This document shows positions 52,087 through 63,702 of a DNA stretch of 64,000 bases, piece after piece. Made by a program: the position numbers and the translations under genes. Source of the stretch: Chara braunii (taxonomy: Eukaryota; Streptophyta; Charophyceae; Charales; Characeae); NCBI GenBank assembly GCA_003427395.1, contig BFEA01000001.1, positions 10,423,030 through 10,487,029 on the forward strand, in the 5' to 3' direction. How positions within the stretch are numbered: position 1 is the stretch's first letter; each line of letters opens with the position of its first letter. The notes under the pieces are model-generated. The model did not search any database and was not told the origin of the DNA. It saw only the letters and a program-made list of their open reading frames with translations.

Positions 52087-55000
52087 TGTCGGTGCAAATA
52101 CCCTTACAAGGGTATCCGCCCTGGCTTTTGCAAGTGACAAAAAATAAGTTTGGTTTCAAATCTAAGTATTTCGCACGAGGCGTTGCTGCGTCTGTGACTT
52201 ACGTTGGCTGAAGGTTGACTAGAATAGAGAGTGTGTAGGCGCGCAGGCTTGAGGCGCACGTGATTTGATTTATTGATGACTGAAGAACCGGCGTGATCGC
52301 CGACCATATTTTTATTTATTTATGATTTGAATTATGATTAAAAATAGTTTTGCCTTTTGATTGGTGCGCTTGCCCATGACTTGTGCGACATGCGGAGGAC
52401 GACGTCGACAACAATGTGATTTTGAAGACGTTTCGGTAAATCTGCGCGTCGCGCAATATTCGCTTATTTAGGTGTCCGTCAGTGCTAGAACCAGCCTTGG
52501 GCCTAGCACTATTGGTTACAGCGTCTGACTTTCATCTGAGAGATTCAGGGATCGAGATCGAGCATCGACGGCGCGGGATATCAGAGTAGCGCGAAGGGGC
52601 CGAGGGGTTGAGGGCCCGACGGGGCTATCCCCCTTGGTTTTGCCGTCAGCGGAGTCGCAGCGGTGCCACAGTTCCTTTTTCAGTCATCGCTGGCAATTAA
52701 AATTTTCTAAATGTGTTATTATTTATTGTCATTGTTAATTATTTTTATGTTTTGGTGTTCTCTGAATCAAGACGTGGCGCTGGGTTTGAGGACCGTCACG
52801 GCGGCCGAGGACCTTGAGCGCGCGCTTCCCTTAGTTGACCAACCGGGCTTTGTTGGGGGACCGTAGCAATGCCGCGGCAAGCTGCGGACCATGGGGGACC
52901 CATCGCTACTTCGGTCCTCAAAATTATCATTTGAATATTTGCTACTATCATTAAGATCTGCATTGGGACCCCCCCTCCGACTGGATCCATGCCTCGGGCC
53001 TACAGTAGCCCCGCAAACTTGATTGTCTGTGTGTGGGCGACCGCTGGTGGCCAAAGGCAGTGGCGCAGTCCGCCTAACCGGAGCAGGCCAGAGGTAGACC
53101 AAGGGGAGGCTGTAGCGGGCTGGCAGCAAAGCCAGCTGACCACACTGCTCGTCGGGCGGAGTATAGAGGTGAAAGACTCATCGACCGTATGGTAATCGAC
53201 CATTTTCAGGCTATCGCCTACGGAAAAGCTGACCAAACTGTGTTGGGCGTGGCGGGGCCGCCGTGGTCGGATGCTGCATCGGTGGCAGCGGGGCAGAGCA
53301 AGGCAGCGGAGCGACGGGAAGAGTGGAGTCGAAGTTTTCTAGGCAGGGCGAATTAGATTATGCAGTTAGTTTGTGGGTTAGAGTGCTGTGCAGGGAGGTT
53401 AGTGAGAAAAGCATCGCGCGAAGGTATAGCGGAGATAGAGGGAAAGTGGAGAAGAAGGAGGTGGATGAATGCATATCTCGCCCATTTCCGGACGAAATTG
53501 GGCGAGGGAGGACTCAAACCGGGGGTTTTGGGGCATGGCGACCCCGATCCTGAAGTCATAATTAGTAAAAAGTTAGCAGAAGAAGATTTAGTAGAACAAA
53601 GTGCTGCGTGAAAGTGTCGGGAGAGGCGGATATGGCAGAGAGTGGGGAGCTTTGCCCATCCGATTTTTGACATAATCGGACGAGGGGAGCCGCGTTTTTG
53701 ATGATTTGGAGTAAGATGGATGAGATGAAGAAATTAGTTCTGTTAACAAGTTAGTAGGAAGGTGGATATGGGAAAAGAAGGGGCTGCATGGAGGGAGGGA
53801 GGATAGCAGAAAGTCCATGTATCTAACTTTTTTCAGGCGGTAGGTTCATTCAATTTTGCTCACTGTATCGATGGACGTAGCCGCCGCTTATCCCTCTGCA
53901 CATACGATTTGAAGGCGATATATACTTCTGCATTCTAGCGAGAGATTCATTTATCACTTGAAGATAGTGGGGCAGTTGATGCCACACGCATTGGTCGGAG
54001 TCGCGGTACGGCTCATACGGGTCTCGATCCCGGTGCAGTTTTCTGTAGGCTACCATCATCGCTTCTGTTAGTGCTCTTGGCCTTCGCTCTGTCGGCGCAT
54101 GATAACAACGGTGATCCCCATAGCAGTGGAGCTGACAAAGGAATAATGGGTCGTTAGAAAAGTGGAAGGATGAACGAGAAGAGAATGAGGAGATAGGCAA
54201 AAGGAAAGTCGAGCAGAGGCAGGGAAAATGTTGAGACTAAAGACTCACCTGCTCATTGATACGCTGCCCGAACTGAGGAGATTGCAGGCCTAGCTGCTGG
54301 CCAGTGGGCCACCCAATGCATTAGCCGAAGTGACGAGGAGTGCCCGCCACGGGGTGAAAAAACCTTACCTTGCAAACACACGTTGCCCAGTGAGCCACTG
54401 ACAGTGGAGTAAGGTCCGCCGTGAAGATTTGCAGATTGACTGGTGTGCTGCCCTTTATAGCAAGCAGAGTAGTGTGAGTCCGACCACGGGCTGAATACTT
54501 GTTAGAGCTTGGTAAAGGCTACACAATCAGCACATGCGCACACTCCACCTGTTGAGTGACCAGCTAAACTGCGGTGACTGTTGTCATTATGGCATGAGAG
54601 GGGACCGAGCTTCGTGGTGCTGACCCGAGTCTGAAGCTATAGCTAGTCGGACTGCGCTGCTGTTACACTGTGGTGCTGTAGAAAGAAGACTGTCTTGAGC
54701 TGTAGCCTGTGCATTTCGGGTCACGAAGTTGTGGCATGGTTGAGTCTTTGAAGGAGGCAGAGTCGTCGTTTGTGAAGTGGGAGAGTCGCCAGGGAGTCAA
54801 TGGTTGAATGATTTGACTTCAGTCGACCAGGCTGGTAAGCACTTCGGCCATCATTGTGGGGCCTTCAGGCGTGTCAAGGTATCAAGGCCCTCTCCCGCGA
54901 GTTGAGAGCACCCTCCTTGGATCTGAAAGACTGAATCATTCTTCCTCTGCCTAACTTACTCTAAGTCTAGTATATTGGTTACGAGAGGAAGACGACAGGC

Positions 55001-58000
55001 GGGATTGCAACCCGTAGGACCTCATCAAGACTTTGTGGGGAGTCCACCCACCGATTGCAGGAGCTATGCCGGAACCTATGCGAGGTTCTGGAGGCAGGAA
55101 ACCATCAGGTAAACCATCTTTGTCTGTATGACCCACCGTGTCCATGTTTGCCTATCTCCGTGTAGTTTGACTAATGTATGCATGTGATTGCCCCTATGAT
55201 TTTACTTTCTTCCAAGATTTAATCAGACTAATGGAAGGAGTGTGTGAGAGTGAAGCATAAGTTTCATCATTATTTCTGTCTGAAAACAAATTAAGGTATG
55301 AACTGGGGAAAGATTGGAGGAAGGCAGACTGCATGCGTTTAACTGGGTCAACCAAGGGCTGGGCATTGTTTCTAAGCTGAATGGTCCAGGGCTATGTTTA
55401 TTTGGCTGTTTTATGAAGGGCCATATATTGTTTCTAAGTTGAATGGCGTGGTTGTTGTGTTTATTTCTGAGGGTTTGCCTGACTGAAGGGTTTAATTACT
55501 TGTTTCATTCTGAGGGAGAATTTTTGGTCTAAGGCTAAGCATTGTTTCTAAGCTGAATGGTTTAGCCTGAAACTAGGCATATAAGTATAAACTGAGTATA
55601 AAAGAAAGTACTTCACTTATATTTGCATGTGAACTGGCAGTTGGGCATTGTTTCCAAGCCGAATGGTCCAGCGCTAAGCCATATCACTAAGAAGAAAAGG
55701 AAAACTGCAGAGTATAATTGGAAGTAGTCTAGGCAAGCTGAACACTGTTTCCAAGCCGAATGGTTTAGTCCCCTGCCCATATTTGCATTTTGTTTTTCGA
55801 ACAAAGTCAAAAAGTTATTAAGTTTTGGATATTAAACAGTTTAAGGCGGGTAGGCATTGTTTCAAAGCCGAATGGTCTAGTCAAATGCCCAAAGAAGATA
55901 GAAGTAGTATTGCAACATGTTCATGTATATCTTAAAGGCACGTTAGACATTGTTTCTAAGCTAAATGGTCTAGTATTGTGCTATATATAAGTTGGATATA
56001 AGCGTTGAATCATTTGAGGGTTTCATGAACTATCTTATATAAAGTGACTTGGAGCTGGTGAGAGTACTTATCTTTGTGGTTTGGCGTTGCATGTGACTGA
56101 GTGAGATTACTACTTGGTCTGAGTTACGGTTTGATAGGTAGTTGCTTTAGACGCTCGCCACATGCTAGAGTCATAGGAGTTAGTTTCAATTTCTGCATTA
56201 TTTTGGCTAAGTTTATTTTTACTTAGGTCGAAATCTGCATTTTCTGGGATCATTTATTATACTTGGTTTTGTATAAATTTTGGTAAGCGACTTTCTCTAC
56301 GGGAAGTGCAACCGAAATTTCTACAAAACCAAGGAGTTAGTCAGATTTTGTCTTTTTCATGGTCCAGTTTTTCAGACTTTTTGGCTTAGTAAAAATTTGG
56401 AAAACCTTCTTCTCTAAAGGAAGTGTTGCCCAAATTTTTACTAGTTCAGGGAGTTAAACAAAATTTGACTTTCCAGAATTATAATTGATTTTTGTTTTCA
56501 TATTTGAGTTATTATAAATTCTGATAAGACATTTTTCCTACGGGAAGCGTTGCCGACATTTTCTTAATTTAGAGGAGTTAGGTTTTATTTTGACAGGTGA
56601 CAATCTTGGAAATCCACTCTATATAGAGCAGATTCTGCCAGGGTCTACCTTTCTTTTGGCACTTTCTTAGAGGTAGACTCGGTTTACGACTCAACTCCAA
56701 TCCACTTTTGTCACTCAAGCTAAAGGCTTTAGTGTTGTGATTTGAATTGTTTTGTTGTGTTTTCGCCCGGACTTTATTTGAATGGTCATTTAAAGAAAAA
56801 TATTGAGTATTTTATTTTGAGAATTGCACAAAGAGTGAGGCTTGTATGGCTAAAAGCAAGGGGTGTGAGTGTAGAGAATGGTTGAAGTTGACCCCGTGTA
56901 GTGCATGAACTTTTTGGTTGAATCTTTGATGTGATTGCAGGTATGTTTGGTGATTAAGACTTTGGATTTGACTGTCTGCGCTCACATACATATATATATG
57001 GCTAAGAGGAGTCCCACTGTGACTGTGAGAAGTGATCGTCCTATATTAATAACCCTCTATATATATGTATTCAGTGTTTCGTGTGGCCTACTGTGACCGC
57101 GCGTAAGGGTTAAACAGATTATGTTTTCAAAGAAAATGAGACTTCCCCTTTTTAACATTTGTTTTTTAGAATTTTTATGGTTGGACGTTATAATCCGTGG
57201 CAGTCATCAAAGTCAAACCCCTTTATTTCTCTCGAGGCCGTAGATGATGGAGCTGGTCTCTAGGGCAATAAGAGTTGATTGTCACCACAGGTATGAACCT
57301 GTGTACCACCCACGCTCCGCAGGGTGCAGAAGAGGGTGTGGTTTTCAACCTCACTTGGCGGTTGTCCACCGTCGAGAGATCACCCCCAAAGGCGCGTATC
57401 AGCCGACACTTGAGTGTTGAATGCGACCCTCGAGATTAACAAGGACCGCATAAGCATGGGTACTACATAGTACGCCATCATTGCGACTGCTTGCGTATGT
57501 TTGCATTGAGAGTCGATATGAGTTAGCCCGGCGTCCGCGCAATTTTATACTAAGTCTCACACGCGTCGCGTATCTGATTTCCGCATCGGAGAGTTATGGG
57601 AAGACTACTAAGGGACTAGAAGTGTGGTCGCATTGTTTGTTTTGTGTCGTTTCGTGTATATGTACGTGTGCGTGTTTTTTATGTTCTTTGGAGTGTGGGA
57701 TGCGTCATAGTCGACCAGCGACGAGTCGCACTTAGGACCTCAGCCGCCCAAGACGTCGGTTCGCGTGCGGGTCCGATAGAGGCGTATTACCACGCGTACA
57801 CCCTATGCTACAGCGAACGAGAAACGCCCTCGGCTGGTCCACCTCTGCGATTGCAACTGATTAGCTTTCGTATTGTGGTCGGTAGCTCGGCGGGGATACG
57901 CCCATCGAAGGGAGATGACAACTCCCCTAAGGTTGAGGTAAGTCGTGCCTCGCATAGGCTCTATCCTGTCGTAGGGGTTCGCGAGAGGTATGGCTGACGC

Positions 58001-58126
58001 ACTCGGCCAGAGCGGCTTGCGGAAGATCCATATGCATTTGCGACGAGGATTAAAACCAACTCCTGTGTGACGCGGCCGTGGAGGTCCCTCACTGCCTTGT
58101 GCGGTGCCGGACGGATGGGCTTGACA
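52087..58126 (+). repeat. 3' LTR of the giant element (6.0 kb)
   Basis: Begins TGTCGGTGC and ends TTGACA. It includes about 0.9 kb (56661-57561) missing from the 5' LTR; the end of this stretch is also present in the LTR fragment at 34790, so the 5' LTR has lost it. It carries the tRNA-like segment (52498-52560) and the TATA box (56036-56044). Confidence 0.88.
55364..55968 (+). promoter_or_regulatory. Seven-copy U3 motif in the 3' LTR
   Basis: Copies start at 55364, 55426, 55540, 55646, 55743, 55855 and 55948, in the same order and nearly the same spacing as in the 5' LTR, each with small changes. Confidence 0.6.
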
Positions 58127-58200
58127 CCTGGCCCCCTTTCGCAAACCAAAACACTCCGACCGGAAGGCAGTGCAGGGGGTGAGGTTGAACGTCACATATT
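58127..58200 (+). repeat. Right half of the split repeat module (module D)
   Basis: AACACTCCGA followed by GGAAG and GGGTGAGGTTGAACGTCACAT matches the end of module B (AACACTCCGAAACAGGAAG to GCGTGAGGTTGGGCGTCACAT). It continues what stops at 39151. Confidence 0.65.
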
Positions 58201-58510
58201 CCCGGTACGTCATGGCCCCCTTGAAGTCTAAACCGGTTGGTACTAGTACCACTCGCCGGACGTGCTCTGCGCCACCCATTCGCTGTAACAAAAAGGGTGG
58301 CAACCTCATTCGTACGTTTTTACTTGGCAGGGTGAAGGTACCTGCCATAGCGGTTTTTACTTCTGTCGTTACGTTATCTAACTCAGGTTCTGCAAACGCA
58401 AACCCCTCCCGCCATGTTAGTTGCCATGATCCTTTGAACATATACAGGGGGCCATCCCTAGATGCCAAAGTGATCGCAAAGGTACACCGACTTTCCTCCG
58501 ACAGATACAA
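58197..58510 (-). pseudogene. Unknown-family ORF fragment (antisense), TLAS/LPPFLL part
   Basis: The minus strand reads CTFAITLASRDGPLYMFKG, then TFTLPSKNVRMRLPPFLLQRMGG and TYREYVTFNLTP. These blocks align in order with the sense ORF at 47227-47820 (VRVTLYAPPSFWVLQG; FTLPSSPLRVILSEFLIEKCFGG). It runs on into the split module and LTR without a stop until 57803, which is probably chance. Confidence 0.5.
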
Positions 58511-59105
58511 CGTCTCTTTAGCATAGATGCACTCCGGGAGATCCAGATTTCAGGCCCCAATTTTGTCCGTCGCATGCCATTATAGTTTCACTATCAGATA
58601 TACTGCATCCTCCACAAACTTTATACCTACCCAGTCCATTACCGGGTTACTCACCCCACTACTTGTTGACATGCTTATCTCCACCCTACTATCCGTTTTG
58701 CGTGGTGGCAGGATCCTAACTGGTCTGTCTTCCCAGAGCGTCCGTCTTCAAGCCATCACGTTGCGTCTTCTTGTTTCTCCGTTTGCGGTCGGCAATTATA
58801 TCCACAAAATTTTACGTGTTTGTCTTAGTCTTCCTTAATTTACAGAGCTGGTTTTCTGTATATACATTAATTCATCGTCTTTTTCCCGTTCAATGCATGT
58901 TTTGACCCTTTACATGTCTCTCTGACGCCCTACTTGCTCGAGAGCTAGTTTTCTTTAGTCAAAACCATAGGGATTCAAACAATAAGAACACGTTGCCTAA
59001 ATAAGAGGGGGTCGTCGCCACCTCGTGGCGAAGTATAACATTTCTCGTTTCGTAATCCACCTCGGTCCGATCGTCCCTGACTGCTCTTAAGATGATGAGG
59101 ACCTC

Positions 59106-61016
59106 CTAAGCCCTGTCATTGTAGAAAGACCATTCTTCCAACGAGATTTTGTAAAACTCGTCGGACAGCCACGAGAACTCGAGGTATACATCGTCTAGGG
59201 ATTCCACTACTCTGTAAATATGTTCATAACACAAACGGTTATCGGGTAGTCGAAAATTCAGGAATGAAAATTCTGAAGTGAGAGTTTTTGGCCGTCTGAA
59301 AATCCTGAATGGTCCTGAAGTGGTGAAAGGTCCGAAGACCCTGAAAACCACCTGTTTAGGCAGGCTGCATCCTAAAGTGGTGAAGGGTGTCCTAAAGTGG
59401 TAAAGTGAGAGTTTTGGGCAGTTTGAAAATCCTGAATGGTTCTGAAGTGGTGAAAGGTCTAAAGACCATGAAAACCACCCTTCACCACTTGAGGATGCAG
59501 CCTGCCTAAACAGGTGGTTTTCATGGTCTTCGAAGCTTTAAGCACTTCAGGACCATTCAGGATTTTCGGACCTGAATGGTTATGAAGTGGTGAAAGGTCC
59601 GAAGACCCTTAAAACCACCTGTTTAGGTAGACTGCATCCTGAAGTGGTGAAGGGTGTCCTGAAGTGGTGATGAAAAATACGACTGTTGTTAACCTTCTCT
59701 CGTTCATAACCCCCGGACCAATTTGCCACAAAGCTCAACATCTAGGCCTGGGCTGATTGACACAACAGCCTGAATTCCTCCCATCCTCCCATAAGGACTT
59801 TGTTGCTAATCTCATCTCATCCCTCATTGACAAAACTATTTGCCTGATTTTTAGTCCAATGTTATGCTTCTCCTAAGATCCATATCGGGTCTTGTCCGGA
59901 TGCTAACGTTGTGCAAAACAGATGCCAACCTTTTTGCAACAGACAAATTGTTTCGAGGAACTCCACATCCCCCTTAACCATCTCGTCCCATCCTTCATCT
60001 TCCCTTATCGAGCTCCATATTCGTTCTACCCAGAAATATGAGAATTCTGAAGCGATCTCCAACTCGACCCAGCCACAGATAGTTCATCTCCACTTGTTTC
60101 TTGATGGTATGGACATTTCTACTCCCCCTCTGAGTTATCTTGGTCTCCATCCCCTAAGCTTGCGATCATTTAGACACTATTCTCTAGCCATCTTCCTACT
60201 TGCACGACGCTAACCACCCATTCCACCCGTGCCTGTGAGCCCTTCTTCTTAGAAGTTTCAATCCTCTGTCTCGTTTTACTCCTCTGCGTCGATGAAGTCG
60301 TCTTCCTCTTCGCAGAATAACTCCCCTAGCTCATTCAAAAAAGTTTATCATATTGCCACATGCTTGTAAACTATCTTCCAATGCGTGGGGCTTGGGACAT
60401 AGACGTCATCCATGCTAAGACAATTTAACATCTCAACTAGTTCTTTTGCCCAACTTCCTTCGAAGGGTCTTATTTCTACTGATTGGTCGGAATAAGTCTT
60501 GTCCGGTGCATTGGTATTGCCCGAGGTTTGTCATGGACTGACATATCTGAACTAGCCTGCTCCGGGTCCCGAAGACGGCGTCTGCCAGGAACGGTGGCAA
60601 CACACACCTCATTGTTTTAAGTGGTTGTCTCACGTTTTCTTTATCCTTGAGTTCCACGCTTACGTCTACCTCATCCAATTTCATCTTTACTCGCTTACAA
60701 GCTGCCCATACTACTTTCCGTTCCGCCCATCTAAACAGTTTGAACGGGACTATCCCGGTGTCAAATCAACAACCATAGTGTTTTCCCCTTCTTGGGATAG
60801 ATAAATCCATCATCGAACCTCCACTGTCCCTCGAAATTCCATATCAGTCAAACTTAGCGTCGTCCGCGTCAAGCTGACCTTGGTCCATAGGGTCTCTATC
60901 CAAAGAAAGACGTCCCCCTCGTCCAACATTACGGTCTGATAGGCCGGTTCTAGGTTAGTCCAGGTTCCCTCTTCCGGGAGGATGACTGATACCTTATCCT
61001 TTACATCTACCGACAT
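59106..61016 (-). pseudogene. Decayed multi-domain antisense ORF of the same unknown family
   Basis: Minus-strand frames, broken by many stops, carry in order TVMLDEGDVFLWIETLW (60810-61016), VDVSVELK and MRCVLPPFLADAVFG (60433-60684), FSYFWVERIW and LFCTTLASGQDPIWIL (59862-60062), and VVESLDDVYLEF (59106-59351). With 58197-58510 this suggests two or three repeats of one domain. An array of short repeats at 59.3-59.7 kb lies inside. Function unknown. Confidence 0.5.
59299..59672. repeat. Direct and inverted array of ~90-bp units
   Basis: Units containing CCTGAATGGT.CTGAAGTGG, GAAGACC.TGAAAACCACC and TTTAGGCAGGCTGCATCCT occur directly near 59299, 59415 and 59570, and once inverted at about 59478-59570. 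The inverted copy can pair with the one before it over about 80-90 bp, forming a long hairpin. Confidence 0.8.
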
Positions 61017-61384
61017 TTCCGGTCCACTATAATAGATAGGAGATGATAGTCACCTCGCCATCTCGGTTCCAACACCCGATCTCTGTTTTTCACAATCGAG
61101 CATCGACCCCGCACCTTAGGTTCGGTCAGTCTATACCCTGGATGAGAATTATTTAAGACCCCCCATCAAGGTCTTGCATAATCCACCTCCTCATTCCCAA
61201 ACTCCTCGTTCTTTTGATACCTTCAATCAACCCCCCTTACCTTCTCTTTCACTTGATACCTTCAATCGGGCCCCCTTACCTGTATTATTTTTCTTGGTTC
61301 CTTTCAAATTGACCTTTATCCTCTTCCTCACGATCTTCACTCACTCGTGCAGACTTAGATGAAGGGCGAGAATAAACTAGAATC

Positions 61385-62531
61385 ATGACCCTACCCAACA
61401 ACTCATACCTCAACCAAGCTTTACCGAGGGGGATCACAAAAAGAAAAGGCAGGCAATCTTACATACAGGTTGATCATCTCCTCATCGACCTTTTACCCAC
61501 TGTGATCTCTCCACTTTGCTTTCAGTGGGGCTTCCACCCCACTTCAAGCGCAACTCAACCGTCGCCAACGCGGTACCTCAACTCCGACATAGGGTATCAC
61601 CCCTCTCTCGAGTTTCCATAACTCTGTGTTATGGAATGGCGGAGGGGAAGATGTTGTACGCCACGATATTAATGCTCAAGGCATCTTCTTCTACTTTTTG
61701 GTTCCATTGTGTATAATCTTTCTTATCACCCCTCTACGTTTGCCCAAAATACCCTATACCTTCTTGCCACTCTTGCACACCTCTGTCGATACCGGGAATC
61801 ACCCCGCATACCACTAGTAGGAATCAAGGCTCACAGTTCGGGCATTCACATCCTTTGGACCATCAGGAATTCATCTTTTCCATGACGTACTTTGGGAAGT
61901 TACCGACCGTCCTCAAGGCACCCCCTCACTCCACATGTGGTGGTCTTTCTCCTGCCAGCCAGCAATAGCTGACTCATACGAGATGACTTTTCACATCCCG
62001 CCAGACAAGGTACCGAGTGATACTCAGCCCTCCCTGGCGTGAATACTACTGGCCAACCCGGTGAGACCAACTCCTGCCAACAGCTCGGACCACCCTGCCG
62101 CACATAAAACAAACGACCACCTATGGGAAACGACTTTTCGCAACCTGCCCCAACAGACTCAAACCTTCTTCCTTCCCTTCCACCAACAAGACGCTCAGTT
62201 TAGTCTCAAGTGGGACACACATAAACAAGTGTTTTTCCCTTGGTGCACCCACCGCATCCTACCCATACCTCGCAATTTTTCTCTTAGAACAGTGTGTGTC
62301 ATTCCTCTTACCCTTCCATACACAGTGGTTGATCGATCCCGCTGATTGGGATCGGTTCTTCCGGCAGGGATACACACGTCTCCCCTTCTGCCTATTTCGC
62401 CTTTCCATCCACAACTATGTTCCAAACTTTCTTCACTTCTCAGAGAAATTATTGTATATTCAAGAGTAGCAGGCGCCGGAGTTCATTTAGGGACGGTTTT
62501 GGGGCTATCTAGTGGGGAGCCTGCCACTTAA
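61385..62531 (+). pseudogene. Decayed sense-strand ORFs, unrecognised
   Basis: Several open pieces (61385-61621, 62061-62345, 62346-62531) separated by stops. Segments such as QVDHLLIDLLPTVISPLCFQWGFHP and a second frame with DPADWDRFFRQGYTRLPF look protein-like, but no family is recognised. They lie beside the antisense ORF and may be accessory ORFs of the same interrupted element. Confidence 0.3.
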
Positions 62532-62985
62532 CACGAGGCGATTTATCACCTCAGAGGCGACACAGATTTTTATCTAGATCTTTGGTGTGGTTAATCCAGA
62601 TTTGGATTACCATACGAATATTTGTCCTCTTGTGCCTGTGAAACAACAATTGACTCCTTCCTTGCATTAGCCGAGTTTGGGCGAGGGTGGGGCTCCTTTG
62701 TGTTTCTCTGGATTCGATAGGTTGTGACCTTTTAGCCATCATCGTACATTTTGGTCGGTTGAGGAACGAGAATAGGACGTTAGCCAGCTTCATGATTGAC
62801 CTTATCAAGGTAGTGACGCGCGCACCAGCTTGGATATGGAGCTGGCACCCTCCGCAGGCGATGAGTCATCAGTATCGAGGCGATGGTACCAGTTCAACCT
62901 CATCTTCCTCCTGTGGACGGGCTTACGCTTCAACTTCTCCTCCCCCTTCTCCTTTTTCCTCCTGATTTTCACAACAACCCGTATA
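62532..62985. other. No gene recognised
   Basis: Mixed-composition sequence with only short frames. Confidence 0.4.
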
Positions 62986-63440
62986 CCCAAATCCCTTCCC
63001 CAACGTCCTTATTATACCTAAGCCCATCATCGATTTTCTTCTTCGTCCCGATCTCGTCCCTGCCCCTCGTGCTCCTGCTAATCCTACACCTCCATCCATT
63101 TCCTCTTCAGTAGAGGAAATCCCTCCTCCACATGTTTCCACTCCTTCCCAATGAGGCAAAACCATCATCCTACCTTTTTCCCCTGCCTAAAGTGAGACTA
63201 CTATAGTTGGTTCCCCAAATCCCTTTCCAAACGTCCTCAACATACTCAAACCGTCATCGATTTCCTTCTTCGTCCCTATCCCATCCCTGATCCACTTGCT
63301 TTTGCTAATCCTCCACCTCCATCCATTCTGCCTTCCTCTATACGTTCCCACTCCTTCCCAACGAGGCAAACCCCCCATCCTACCTTCTTCCACTGCCCAA
63401 AGTGAGACTACCGTAGTTTGTCCCCTCCACAGTTATGGAT
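62986..63440 (+). repeat. Tandem duplication of 228 bp (76 codons)
   Basis: CCCAAATCCC at 62986 and 63214 starts two copies with a 228-bp offset, a multiple of 3. Translated on the plus strand both give a Pro/Ser-rich segment ending like TPSQRGK..ILP.S.AQSETT, with frame differences from small indels. Possibly a coding repeat in a decayed ORF; the next frame (63435-63704) contains CPLGGIEFRSCSVVNSPLEALKF. Confidence 0.7.
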
Positions 63441-63665
63441 CTTCACCCGGTCGAGCCGGACCGCCACGCCACTGGCACCAATCACAATCTCCCTCCCTAT
63501 CACTGCCCCCTAGGTGGCATCGAATTCCGCTCGTGTTCCGTGGTAAATAGCCCGCTTGAGGCGCTTAAGTTTCGATCAATTCCCCCTCCTCTTCCTCGTT
63601 ACCCTTGGCCAGCCCTAACAGACTATGTCTATCGTCGATACTATAAACGGTTAGTATTCACCAAT

Positions 63666-63702
63666 TATATATTTATATATGTATATATATATATATATTA
63701 TT
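63666..63702. repeat. (TA)n microsatellite
   Basis: Short TA dinucleotide run with TTTA and TGTA interruptions. Confidence 0.9.

Larger units (their letters stand above)
39152..58126 (+). mobile_element. Giant (~19 kb) LTR retrotransposon with gag but no recognisable RT (LARD-like)
   Basis: Two long direct repeats, 39152-44437 and 52087-58126, both begin TGTCGGTGC; the left ends CGACA (inverse of TGTCG), the right TTGACA. Two bases after the left LTR is an 18-nt tRNA-Asp-type primer-binding site. The 7.6-kb interior carries an unknown ORF (47227-47820) and a gag with CCHC knuckle (48152-49168). I find no RT, RNase H or intact integrase; one short frame near 50731 faintly recalls an integrase tail. 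Such gag-only giants are called LARDs and rely on partners for polymerase. No target-site duplication is clear (CCCAT versus CCTGG), perhaps through decay. Confidence 0.85.

Noticed and set aside
52767-53129. 120-codon minus-strand frame in the 3' LTR, partly matching one in the 5' LTR
   Set aside because: The similarity is just LTR identity, and the frame breaks differently in the two LTRs, so no coding constraint is evident.
39147-58131. Target-site duplication for the giant element
   Set aside because: The 5-bp flanks CCCAT and CCTGG do not match convincingly.
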